From positions 1 through 63,352 of the forward strand of contig CASELE010000011.1 of NCBI GenBank assembly GCA_949288735.1: 63,352 nucleotides of DNA. Reading direction: 5' to 3'. Numbering within the stretch: the first letter of the stretch is position 1; each line of letters opens with the position of its first letter. The notes under the pieces were generated by a model that saw only the letters and a program-made list of their open reading frames with translations, searched no databases and was not told the origin of the DNA. Positions 25,497 through 33,145 of the stretch are shown piece by piece. The position numbers and the translations under genes are program-made. Origin of the DNA: an uncultured Alistipes sp. GTDB taxonomy: Bacteria > Bacteroidota > Bacteroidia > Bacteroidales > Rikenellaceae.

Positions 25497-26143
25497 ACCA
25501 GCGCCCCGATCTCGGCCGGACGGTCCACGATACGCCAGGCGCCCGCCTCCTCCAGTTCGCTCCGGGAGCGGAAGCCCCACGAGACCCCCACCGACCGAAT
25601 CCCTGCCGCCGCCGCAGTCTGCATGTCGACCCCCGAATCGCCGACATAGAGCGTCTCGCCCGGGAGGCACCCCGTCCGTCCGAGAATCTCGCGCACGACC
25701 GCCGGGTCGGGCTTCAGGGGAACCCCCTCGCGCTGTCCGAGCACGGCGTCGAAGCGCAGGTTGCCGAAGAAGCGGCGCACGAGCTTTTCGGTGCCGGCCT
25801 GGAACTTGTTCGAGGCGACGGCCAGCCGCACGCCGCGGCCGGAAAGTCCGGCGAGCAGGGCGGGAATACCGTCGTAGGGCCGCGTGTAGCGGTCGATGTG
25901 CTCCGTATAGTAGGCCACGAAGTCGCGCCGCACGGCCGCCACCCGTTCGGGCGTGCGCAGCGTCTCGGGAATCGCCCGCTCCACGAGCCTCAGGATGCCG
26001 TTGCCGACAAATCCGCAGTACTCCTCATAGGTATGCCGCGGCAGGTCGTGGCGCTCCAGCACTACGTTGCAGCTCGCGGCCAGGTCGCCGATCGTATCGA
26101 GCAACGTGCCGTCGAGATCGAAAATCACGAGTCGGGTATTCAT
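25487..26143 (-). CDS. HAD-family hydrolase, phosphoglycolate phosphatase-like
   Basis: The 218-residue protein has the HAD motifs: nucleophile Asp in VIFDLDGTLLDT, motif II Ser/Asn in LAVASNKFQ, motif III Lys in LKPDP, and motif IV GDSGVDMQTA. The four-helix cap after motif I (SCNVVLERHDLP, YCGFVGNGILRLVERA) is typical of the Gph/PGP branch, which removes phosphate from 2-phosphoglycolate or related small phosphates. The substrate is not proven. Convergent with the sigma-54 activator gene and overlapping its last 10 bases. Confidence 0.88.
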   Translation of the reverse strand: MNTRLVIFDLDGTLLDTIGDLAASCNVVLERHDLPRHTYEEYCGFVGNGILRLVERAIPETLRTPERVAAVRRDFVAYYTEHIDRYTRPYDGIPALLAGLSGRGVRLAVASNKFQAGTEKLVRRFFGNLRFDAVLGQREGVPLKPDPAVVREILGRTGCLPGETLYVGDSGVDMQTAAAAGIRSVGVSWGFRSRSELEEAGAWRIVDRPAEIGALVQQ

Positions 26144-26299
26144 ACTTCTTACTATGTCTCGGTTCGTCCGCGGCGGGACGGCGTGCCCCGCCGCGGAGCC
26201 GCAAAATTAGGAATTTTCCGCCGAAAGGCCGCACCCTCCCGTCCGGAGACGCAGGCAGGGCCGCACCGCCGGCTGTCGGAAATATCGGAAATTTTTCCC

Positions 26300-26307
26300 T
26301 ATATTTG
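26300..26307 (+). promoter_or_regulatory. -7 element of the cyd operon
   Basis: TATATTTG, 18 bases before the ATG of the DUF4492 gene, giving a very short leader. No -33 TTG is seen. Confidence 0.55.
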
Positions 26308-26325
26308 TCCCATAACCGCTCCGCC

Positions 26326-26556
26326 ATGGCTACCGGCCCGCTCCGCGGCATCGTCCGCTTCTACCTCGACGGCTTCCGCTCCATGACCGTGGGCCGCACC
26401 CTGTGGCTCATCGTCGCCGTGAAGCTCGTGCTTATTTTCGGGGTGCTGAAGCTCTTCTTCTTCCGCGACCCGCTGGCGGGCCGCACGACCGAGGAGCGCG
26501 GCACCGCGGTTCTGGAACGGCTTACCGAAAAACACGAAACCCAGTCGACACGATGA
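26326..26556 (+). CDS. DUF4492 small membrane protein of the cytochrome bd operon
   Basis: The 76-residue protein has one hydrophobic helix (about residues 22-40) preceded by VRFYLDGFRSMTVGRTLW and followed by FFRDPL and a polar C-terminus. This pattern matches DUF4492, a small protein encoded directly before cydA in many Bacteroidota and epsilon-proteobacteria, thought to help assemble or stabilise the oxidase. Its stop overlaps the cydA start (ATGA), so the two are translationally coupled. Longer upstream frames are not credible because they run through the promoter. Confidence 0.85.
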   Translation: MATGPLRGIVRFYLDGFRSMTVGRTLWLIVAVKLVLIFGVLKLFFFRDPLAGRTTEERGTAVLERLTEKHETQSTR

Positions 26557-28136
26557 CCGAACTCCTGCAAACCGTCGCATGGTCGCGGGCGCAGTTCGCC
26601 CTCACGGCCGCCTTCCACTGGCTCTTCGTCCCGCTGACGCTGGGACTCGGCGTACTCGTCGCCCTGATGGAGACGCAATGGTACCGCACGGGCGATCCCT
26701 TCTGGCGCCGCACCACCAAGTTCTGGATGCGCCTGTTCGCCGTCAACTTCGCCATAGGCGTCGCCACGGGACTCATCCTCGAATTCGAGTTCGGCACCAA
26801 CTGGTCGAACTACTCCCACTTCGTGGGCGACATCTTCGGAGCGCCGCTCGCCATCGAGGGGATCATGGCCTTTTTCCTCGAGAGCACCTTCTTCGCCGTC
26901 ATGTTCTTCGGCTGGAACAAGGTCTCGCGCGGCTTTCATCTCGCCTCGACCTGGCTCACGGCCATCGGCGCCAACCTCTCGGCATTCTGGATTCTGGTGG
27001 CCAACGCCTGGATGCAGCATCCGGCGGGCTGCACCTTCAACATCGAGACGGTGCGCAACGAGATGACCTCGTTCGGAGAGGTAGCCTTCTCGCCCGTGGC
27101 CGTCAACAAGTTCGCCCACACGGTCACCTCGTCGTTCGTGCTGGCGGCGCTCTTCGTCGCGGGCGTGAGCGCCTGGTACCTGCTGCGTGGCCGCGAACGG
27201 CGCCTGGCCACGAAGAGCATCGGCATCGCCTCGCTCTTCGGGCTTCTCTTCGCGCTGCTCGCCGCCTTCACGGGCGACCGGTCGGGAGCGGTCGTCGCCC
27301 GCGTACAACCCATGAAGCTCGCCGCCATGGAGGCCCTCTACGACGGTCGCGAAGGGGCGCCCCTCACCGTGGCGGGCATCCTGCGGCCCGAAGCCGGACA
27401 GACGAGGGGCGACGACCCTTTCCTCTTCCGCATCGAACTGCCGAAAATGCTCTCCATCATGAGTTTCCGAGACGCCGAGGCCTATGTGGCCGGCATCAAC
27501 GATCTCATCGACGGCAATCCCGAACGGGGCATCATGTCGACCGAGGAGAAGATCATGCGGGGAGGCATCGCCATCGCACAGCTCAACTTCTACCGCAACG
27601 CCCGCGCAAGCGGCGACAGCATCGTGATGCGGCAGGTGAGCGGGCTCTTCGACCCGTCGACGCCCGACGGACGGAGCTTCCTCTCCGAATACTTCGCCTA
27701 TCTCGGCTACGGCTACCTCTCGTCACCCCGAGAGGCCGTGCCGAACGTACCGCTGCTCTTCTATTCGTTCCGCGTGATGGTGGGGCTGGGATGCCTTTTC
27801 ATCGTGCTGCTCGCCGCCCTCTGGTGGTTCAACCGCCGCGACCGCCTGGTCGGCAAGCGGTGGCTGCTGCGTCTGACGATTGCCTGCGTCCCCCTCGCCT
27901 ACCTCGCCTCGCAGGTGGGCTGGGTGGTGGCCGAAGCAGGACGGCAGCCGTGGGCCATACAGGATCTCATGCCCGTAGGCGTCGCCGTCTCGGATCTTCC
28001 GGGCAGCGCCGTATCGACCACCTTCTTCCTCTTCCTCGCGCTCTTCACGGCACTGCTCGCCGCCGAGCTGAGCATCCTCTTCCGGCAGATCCGTCTGGGC
28101 CCCGGGCCCGGAGAGGAGGAGAGGGAGGGGCGATAA
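26553..28136 (+). CDS. cydA: cytochrome bd ubiquinol/menaquinol oxidase subunit I
   Basis: CydA oxidises quinol and reduces O2 to water at a high-affinity di-heme site; in gut anaerobes it removes trace oxygen. The 527-residue protein has the axial heme ligands: the His in TAAFHWLF (near 20, heme b595/d), His in NKFAHTV (heme b558) and Met in FRVMVGLG. The quinol-binding Q-loop lies between about residues 250 and 400, with GRQPW further along. The loop contains stretches not usual in E. coli (LYDGREGAPLTVAG), as in other Bacteroidota. It is coupled to the DUF4492 gene and followed by cydB after 25 bases. Confidence 0.95.
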   Translation: MTELLQTVAWSRAQFALTAAFHWLFVPLTLGLGVLVALMETQWYRTGDPFWRRTTKFWMRLFAVNFAIGVATGLILEFEFGTNWSNYSHFVGDIFGAPLAIEGIMAFFLESTFFAVMFFGWNKVSRGFHLASTWLTAIGANLSAFWILVANAWMQHPAGCTFNIETVRNEMTSFGEVAFSPVAVNKFAHTVTSSFVLAALFVAGVSAWYLLRGRERRLATKSIGIASLFGLLFALLAAFTGDRSGAVVARVQPMKLAAMEALYDGREGAPLTVAGILRPEAGQTRGDDPFLFRIELPKMLSIMSFRDAEAYVAGINDLIDGNPERGIMSTEEKIMRGGIAIAQLNFYRNARASGDSIVMRQVSGLFDPSTPDGRSFLSEYFAYLGYGYLSSPREAVPNVPLLFYSFRVMVGLGCLFIVLLAALWWFNRRDRLVGKRWLLRLTIACVPLAYLASQVGWVVAEAGRQPWAIQDLMPVGVAVSDLPGSAVSTTFFLFLALFTALLAAELSILFRQIRLGPGPGEEEREGR

Positions 28137-28161
28137 CCCATAACCGACAACACCCACCGCG

Positions 28162-29307
28162 ATGGATACCCTCACACTGCTGCAACACTACTGGTGGTTC
28201 GTCGTCTCCCTGCTGGGAGCGCTGCTGGTCTTCCTGCTCTTCGTGCAGGGCGGGCAGACGCTCCTGTACGGCACGGCCCGCACGGACGAGGAGCGCACGC
28301 TGCTCGTCAATGCGCTGGGACGCAAATGGGAACTCACCTACACCACGCTCGTCACCTTCGGCGGAGCCTTCTTCGCCTCGTTTCCGCTCTTCTACTCGAC
28401 CTCGTTCGGAGGCGCCGTCTATCTGTGGCTTCTCATCCTCGCCGTCTTCGTACTGCAGGCCGTGGCCTACGAATTTCGCAGCAAACCGGGTAACCTCTTC
28501 GGGCGGAAGACGTACGACCTCTTCCTCATGATCAACGGCATCGCCGGGCCGCTGCTGCTCGGCGCGGCCGTCGGCACCCTCTTCACGGGAGCGCCCTTCA
28601 CCGTGGACCGCTTCCAGCTGGTCGAACCGGGCGGCACCCCCGTCATTTCGCAGTGGGAGAGCCCCTGGCACGGGCTGGAGGCCTTTGCCCTGCTCCCCAA
28701 CTGGCTGCTGGGATGCTCGGTCGCCCTCCTGGCCCAGGTGCTGGGATGCCAGTATCTGATGAACGCCGTGGCCGACGAACAGCTCGCCGCACGGCTCCGG
28801 CGCCGCCACCGCGTGGCCGCCGCACTCTTCGTGCCGCTCTTCCTGGGCTTCCTCGGATGGCTGCTCACGACCGACGGCCCCGCCGTCGATCCGACGACAG
28901 GGCTCGTTTCGGCCGAACCGTACAAATATCTGCACAACCTGCTCGCAATGCCCGCAGTAGCGGCCGTGCTGCTCGCCGGCATCGTGCTGACGCTCGCGGG
29001 CATCCTCCTCGGCCGGCGCGGCAGCCGCCGCGCCATCTGGTTCGGCGGCGCGGGCGCCGTGCTCGCCGTGCTGGGGCTGCTGCTCGCCGCGGGGTGGAAC
29101 GACACGGCCTACTACCCATCGCTCACGCAGATGCAGTCGTCGCTCACCCTATACAACTCCTCGTCGAGCCTCTTCACGCTCCGCGTGATGGCATGGGTCA
29201 CCCTGCTCGTCCCCTTCGTCGCGGCCTATATCGTCTGCGCCTGGCGCGCCCTGAACCGCAGGCCCGTCACCCGCGACGAGATGCGGCGCGAGGAGGAGCG
29301 CTACTGA
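28162..29307 (+). CDS. cydB: cytochrome bd oxidase subunit II
   Basis: CydB is the partner of CydA and stabilises the heme site. The 381-residue protein is hydrophobic with eight or nine predicted helices. It begins LTLLQHYWWFVVSLLGALLV and has GRKWELTYTTLVTFGGAFFA and YEFRSKPGNLFGRK, which correspond to conserved CydB blocks, and ends with a basic tail. It lies 25 bases after cydA. No cydC/cydD assembly genes are in the window. The 184-base gap that follows has a GC-rich hairpin (around 29371-29388) and the promoter of the next gene. Confidence 0.93.
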   Translation: MDTLTLLQHYWWFVVSLLGALLVFLLFVQGGQTLLYGTARTDEERTLLVNALGRKWELTYTTLVTFGGAFFASFPLFYSTSFGGAVYLWLLILAVFVLQAVAYEFRSKPGNLFGRKTYDLFLMINGIAGPLLLGAAVGTLFTGAPFTVDRFQLVEPGGTPVISQWESPWHGLEAFALLPNWLLGCSVALLAQVLGCQYLMNAVADEQLAARLRRRHRVAAALFVPLFLGFLGWLLTTDGPAVDPTTGLVSAEPYKYLHNLLAMPAVAAVLLAGIVLTLAGILLGRRGSRRAIWFGGAGAVLAVLGLLLAAGWNDTAYYPSLTQMQSSLTLYNSSSSLFTLRVMAWVTLLVPFVAAYIVCAWRALNRRPVTRDEMRREEERY

Positions 29308-29415
29308 CGGCACCGGAGCGGCGCTGCCCGGCCGCCCGCGGTCCGAAGCGTAGGCCGGGAGGCGGAACGCACGCCTTCGGCCGTCGGCCGAAAAACCCGG
29401 AAAATAAAGGCCCGA

Positions 29416-29447
29416 TTTGCACAATTCGCCGAAAAGCCGTACTTTTA
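29416..29447 (+). promoter_or_regulatory. promoter of the repeat lipoprotein gene
   Basis: TTTG (29416-29419), 20 bases, then TACTTTTA (29440-29447), one mismatch to TAnnTTTG. The start codon is 44 bases downstream. Confidence 0.6.
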
Positions 29448-29491
29448 GCGGTTGGAAATACCAAATCTAACCTTTTATATTCTTTAACCTT

Positions 29492-30973
29492 ATGTTTATC
29501 AGCAAACTGACTCGATTCGCGGCCGCAGCGCTTCTCATTGCGGGCGTCGGATTCGCATCCTGCTCCAAGGATGACGGCGGCAACGACTCCGGTTCCAGCT
29601 ACGATCGCGTGGTAAGGGGTGCCAAGGGCTACTACGTCTACAACGGAAGCTCCGACAACGGTACGGGCTCCTACACGTTGTACATCTCGACCGCCGAGAT
29701 TTCCGCCTCGGGCTGGACAGGTCCGGGCGACATATACCAGTTCGCCGTCTATTCGGACATGCCTTCGAACGCGAACGCTCCGCTGCCGGCCCGTGGAAGC
29801 TACCGCTACGACTCCGGCAACAGCCACGCCGACAACACCTTCGCAGCCGAAGGCAGCATGATGTGGTCGATCTCCGCCTCCGGTTCCCAGACCGGCTCCT
29901 CGAACTATTCGGACGGTTCGCTGACACTCCGCGGCACGGACGCCAGCCCCATCATCGAGGGCGAGGTCACCCTCTCCAACGGCACCACCGTACAGCTGGT
30001 CGCCACGTCGCTCGCCTATGCTGGCAGCACGATCGAGATAGGCGATCTCCAGCGCGACGTGCAGATGGGTATCTCCTATACGAACGGCGGCGTGGAGCGC
30101 ACCGAGGAGGGCAGCTACAACGTCTACGGCAACAACACCACCTCGTACATCCTCCACTGCTACGACGAGGAGTCGGACCAGGTGCGTCTGCAGCTCAACC
30201 TGATCGGCCCCGGTACGGCCGATGACGCCGTTCCGGTGCTCGAAACCGGCGACTATACGCTCGGCACCGAGCCCGCCGAGTTCTCGTGCCTGGCCGGTAG
30301 CGCCGATCTGGAGAATGCGACCGGCTCGTTCTACGACGCTTCGGGCCTGACGGGCGAAGTGGGTTGGCTGACTACCGGCTCGATCAAGGTATCGGGCGGC
30401 GAAGGCAACGTCTACACGATCGAGATCAACGCCGAGACCAACCAGGGCCGCGCCGTAACGGGCACCTACACGGGCGGCGTCATCCTCAACGGCGGCAACG
30501 TGGCTCCGACGACGACGCTCACCGACGACGCGCAGAGCAACTTCGAGGGGGTAACCACGGGTATCCTCAACTTCTACGGCGCCGCACTCGAGGCAAGACC
30601 CGACCTGGGCTACACCGTTATCGACCTCGCTCCGCAGGGCGGCAACCAGGCTGGCTTCGTCATGGCGATCCTGCTGCCCGATTCCAACACCCGCGAGCTC
30701 GCCGAAGGCACCTACGCCGTCACGAACGACTATACGGCCAACATGCTCTACCCTGGCATGATCACCAGCAACAACGAGTTCGAGCCTTCGGCCTACTACG
30801 TAACCGACGCCAACAACCAGGGTACGACGATCCAGGCTCCCGTCCAGGCAGGCAAGGTGACGATCGCCCGCGGCGAGGGCGACACGTGGGAGATCAACAT
30901 CGACGTATACGACGATGCGAACAACCACATCACCGGATACTGGGTCGGCCCGCTGAAGATCCAGGAGCAATAG
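29492..30973 (+). CDS. exported lipoprotein with three internal repeats
   Basis: The 493-residue protein has a signal with lipobox FASC (Cys24) and an acidic linker, so it is a lipoprotein probably exposed on the outer membrane. The rest consists of three related units starting at about residues 44, 205 and 350. In each, a strand like YYVYNGSSDN, YNVYGNNTTS or LNFYGAALEA leads to LPARGSYRY, LETGDYTLG or LAEGTYAV, and then to a Gly-rich strand pair (GSIKVSGGEGNVYTIEI, GKVTIARGEGDTWEINI). I know no named family. It is monocistronic, with its own promoter and a possible terminator. Roles such as surface binding or matrix are guesses. Confidence 0.8.
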   Translation: MFISKLTRFAAAALLIAGVGFASCSKDDGGNDSGSSYDRVVRGAKGYYVYNGSSDNGTGSYTLYISTAEISASGWTGPGDIYQFAVYSDMPSNANAPLPARGSYRYDSGNSHADNTFAAEGSMMWSISASGSQTGSSNYSDGSLTLRGTDASPIIEGEVTLSNGTTVQLVATSLAYAGSTIEIGDLQRDVQMGISYTNGGVERTEEGSYNVYGNNTTSYILHCYDEESDQVRLQLNLIGPGTADDAVPVLETGDYTLGTEPAEFSCLAGSADLENATGSFYDASGLTGEVGWLTTGSIKVSGGEGNVYTIEINAETNQGRAVTGTYTGGVILNGGNVAPTTTLTDDAQSNFEGVTTGILNFYGAALEARPDLGYTVIDLAPQGGNQAGFVMAILLPDSNTRELAEGTYAVTNDYTANMLYPGMITSNNEFEPSAYYVTDANNQGTTIQAPVQAGKVTIARGEGDTWEINIDVYDDANNHITGYWVGPLKIQEQ

Positions 30974-30996
30974 CGACCGTCGATCCGACCGATTCC

Positions 30997-31038
30997 GAGA
31001 GGGCTCTCATCCCGGCACAAGGGAGAGGGCCCTCTCTC
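30997..31038 (+). terminator. possible terminator after the repeat lipoprotein gene
   Basis: GAGAGGGC near 30997 can pair with GCCCTCTC (31029-31036), extended by imperfect pairs. The T-run is weak, so this is uncertain. Confidence 0.45.
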
Positions 31039-31140
31039 CTTATCCGTCCCCCACGCCCTACCGGCGGAGTACACCCGGGCCGAACCCGCATCGCGCGGCG
31101 AGCTGCGCGACTATGCCTACGACCTGGGGTACAACCGGCT

Positions 31141-32046
31141 CTAACGGACCTTGTATTCCGAAGGGGAGAGCCCGGTACGGTGTTTGAAGTATTTGCCGAA
31201 GAAGGATTGCGACGGGAAGTTGAGCCGGTAGGCTATCTCCTGAATGCTCAGTCCGGAGTACTTGAGCAGCGTCTTGGCCTCGAGCACCACGAAATCGTCC
31301 ACCCACTCCGCCGCCGTGCGGCCGCTCGCCTCCTTCACGGCCGACGAGAGGTATTTGGGCGTGATGCAGAGCTGCCCGGCATAGAAGCCGAGCGACCGCT
31401 CCGTGACATGGTAGCGTTCGAGCAGCGCCATGAAGCGTTCGAAGAGCACACGACGGCGCCCCTCGACTCCTTCGGCCGTCCCGGCCGCAACACTGCCGGC
31501 CGGGAGCATGTCGCAAAAGGCGTGAACCAGGGCCGTAGCCAGACCGCCGGCCACCTCGGAGGCGTGGGGTTCGGAGCGCACGGTCACTTCGCGCAGCAGG
31601 AAATAGAAGCGGTCGAGCAGCGCGACATCATCGTCGCGAAGTCTGAGACACACACCATTGCGGATACGCAGCCAGATCGGCATGATCAGCTTCAGGTCGA
31701 CACGGAGACTCCGCAGAAAGGATGTCGAAAGGAGCATGCCGCGCAGCGTGAAGTCGCCGCCGTAGTCGATGCGCAGGATATTGCCGGGCATACAGACGGC
31801 GACCACCCCCTGCGTGGCCTCGTAGTCGTTCAGGTTGACCGAGCCGCGTATGCGCCCGCTCGTGCAGAGTATCATCCCCAGCGCATCGATACGACAGGGC
31901 TCGGCGAAGAGCGGTCGCTCCGCCCCGCCGCCGCTGCGCTCGAACATCATGAAGTCGTCGCCCATGCAGCAGGTCCGCTCCGAGCCGAAGAGCTCGCGCA
32001 GACGTCCGATCGAAAAGCTGGGCAGTATCTTGTCGTTGTGTTCCAT
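31141..32046 (-). CDS. AraC family transcriptional regulator
   Basis: The 301-residue protein has an N-terminal sensor half with a beta-rich, cupin-like pattern (about residues 20-190; no named ligand motif) and a C-terminal AraC HTH pair (about 205-301). The second helix-turn-helix shows the family signature IQEIAYRLNFPSQSFFGKYFKHRTGLSPSEY. Its ligand and targets are not visible. I chose ATG 32046; ATG 32055 is an alternative, and longer frames run through the tRNA-Ser gene. It points away from the B12 island, so regulation of that island is possible but unproven. Confidence 0.9.
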   Translation of the reverse strand: MEHNDKILPSFSIGRLRELFGSERTCCMGDDFMMFERSGGGAERPLFAEPCRIDALGMILCTSGRIRGSVNLNDYEATQGVVAVCMPGNILRIDYGGDFTLRGMLLSTSFLRSLRVDLKLIMPIWLRIRNGVCLRLRDDDVALLDRFYFLLREVTVRSEPHASEVAGGLATALVHAFCDMLPAGSVAAGTAEGVEGRRRVLFERFMALLERYHVTERSLGFYAGQLCITPKYLSSAVKEASGRTAAEWVDDFVVLEAKTLLKYSGLSIQEIAYRLNFPSQSFFGKYFKHRTGLSPSEYKVR

Positions 32047-32220
32047 GTGTCGCATTCGACGACAAAAATAACCATCCGGAACGGGATACCCAACAGCCGG
32101 CAGCTCTTTTGTTTGTCTCTTTTTCGCCACTTCTCCGCCCGATGGCCGGCCGAAGGAGCCGGCCATCCCACGCTGCGGGGGGCAAAAAAGAGGCGGGAGA
32201 GAAAATTCCCGCCCGTTTTT

Positions 32221-32251
32221 TTGGCCCGCACCGATAAGTCTCGTATCTTTG
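32221..32251 (+). promoter_or_regulatory. promoter of tRNA-Ser(GGA)
   Basis: TTG (32221-32223, at the end of a T-run), 20 bases, then TATCTTTG (32244-32251). The tRNA starts 12 bases after the -7 element. Confidence 0.8.
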
Positions 32252-32263
32252 CACCCGCAACCC

Positions 32264-32354
32264 GGAGAGGTGCAGGAGTGGTTGAACTGGCCCGCCTGGA
32301 AAGCGAGTAAACCCCCAAAGGGTTTCAGGGGTTCGAATCCCCTTCTCTCCGCCA
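32264..32354 (+). tRNA. tRNA-Ser(GGA)
   Basis: A 91-base class II tRNA. Acceptor GGAGAGG pairs with TCTCTCC; the anticodon loop CTGGAAA gives GGA; a long variable arm (AACCCCCAAAGGGTTT) and T-arm with GGTTCGAATCC follow; the 3' CCA is encoded. It is followed directly by a terminator. Confidence 0.95.
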
Positions 32355-32355
32355 C

Positions 32356-32389
32356 GGTCCGCCGATCGAACGATCGGCGGACCTTTTTT
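32356..32389 (+). terminator. terminator of tRNA-Ser(GGA)
   Basis: GGTCCGCCGATCG (32356-32368) and CGATCGGCGGACC (32371-32383) form a perfect 13-bp stem followed by TTTTTT. Confidence 0.95.
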
Positions 32390-32496
32390 CGTTCGCGTCT
32401 CCGCCCCGACTGTCTCCATACGGCTGCCGCTCAGTCTCTTGCGGCCACGGACCAAAAAAAAGAGAGGCCTACGCGCACACTGTAGCGGATTATTCC

Positions 32497-32504
32497 TATC
32501 TTTG
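32497..32504 (+). promoter_or_regulatory. -7 element of the B12 island
   Basis: TATCTTTG a few bases before the riboswitch aptamer. The -33 position has no TTG. Transcription would start about 10 bases downstream, at the 5' edge of the aptamer. Confidence 0.65.
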
Positions 32505-32509
32505 CGCCG

Positions 32510-32700
32510 CAAAGGTTTTCCGAGCGCCCCCCAGGGCCGCGCAAGGGAATGAAAAGGGAACGCAGTGAGAATCTGCGACAATACCCGTTGCTGTGAGTTC
32601 CTGTCCGAAAGGACACCGCAGGTACCGCAATCTTTGCCACTGGTCCCCCCGGGACCGGGAAGGCGCGGAACCGGAACGAGTCAGAAGACCTGCCGATGCA
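32510..32700 (+). ncRNA. cobalamin riboswitch
   Basis: The RNA carries the conserved blocks of the adenosylcobalamin riboswitch in order: AAGGGAA with GTGAGAATCTGCGAC and the following CCGTTGCTGTGAG (32554-32596), GCCACTG (32636-32642), GGGAAGGCG (32657-32665), and the B12-box-like GAGTCAGAAGACCTGCC (32678-32694). Ligand binding normally lowers expression of uptake genes. The first open frame with a good start lies 300 bases downstream, and the genes encode a BtuB-type receptor with surface lipoproteins. Boundaries are approximate. Confidence 0.92.
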
Positions 32701-32996
32701 TGTACGACAAAGGATTTGAAACCCGCGGGACTACGGGCGAGAATCAAGACAGCGATTTCCCCGCAGCCTCGACAGGCACCGACAGGAACGACATGGAGCC
32801 GGACGGCGCACACGCGCTGCAGCACTCCGACCCCGAGGTGGGCGCAATCCCGTTTTGATGATGGCACCGGCCGTATCCCGCACAAAGGATACGGCTTTTT
32901 CATCTTCGCAGGAAACGGAAACAGAAGCAGGCCAGAGAGCGGATGTCCCGTCCGACACCGGCCACGCACACATCTCAAAACCAAAACACAAGCAGT
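32701..32996 (+). other. long leader between riboswitch and first gene
   Basis: About 300 bases with no convincing gene. It contains a possible 21-residue frame (ATG 32793 to TGA 32858, MEPDGAHALQHSDPEVGAIP and one more residue) with no supporting evidence, and the terminator hairpin at 32870-32900. The unusual length suggests this region takes part in riboswitch control. Confidence 0.5.
32870..32900 (+). terminator. terminator within the riboswitch leader
   Basis: GCCGTATCC (32870-32878) and GGATACGGC (32887-32895) form a perfect 9-bp stem followed by TTTTT. It precedes the first gene, so it could act as the riboswitch-controlled attenuator, or end a stand-alone leader RNA. Confidence 0.75.
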
Positions 32997-33131
32997 ATGG
33001 AACAGAAAATCGACTATGCAGCGCCCCGCATCGCAGTGGTGGAGGCAGGCGCCGAACGGGGGTTCGCCCTCAGCGCCCTCACGACGGAGGATTACGTCGA
33101 AACCCCGGGAAACTGGAACTCCGGACTCTGA
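32997..33131 (+). CDS. small 44-residue protein of the B12 operon
   Basis: The frame starts at ATG 32997 and gives a 44-residue polypeptide beginning MEQKIDYAAPRIAVVEAGAE and continuing GFALSALTTEDYVETPG to an NWNSGL end. From memory, short proteins with a Y-x-x-P-x-(I/V) start and a GFALS...EDY...G.W end recur ahead of fimbrillin-like or surface lipoprotein genes in Alistipes and related genera. It has no signal peptide or membrane helix. Function is unknown; a leader, signalling or modified peptide are all possible. It ends 14 bases before the next gene. Confidence 0.65.
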   Translation: MEQKIDYAAPRIAVVEAGAERGFALSALTTEDYVETPGNWNSGL

Positions 33132-33145
33132 AAAACCGAACGACC

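Noticed and set aside
32565..32858. 97-codon frame through the riboswitch
   Set aside because: It runs straight through conserved riboswitch elements and is not a plausible protein.
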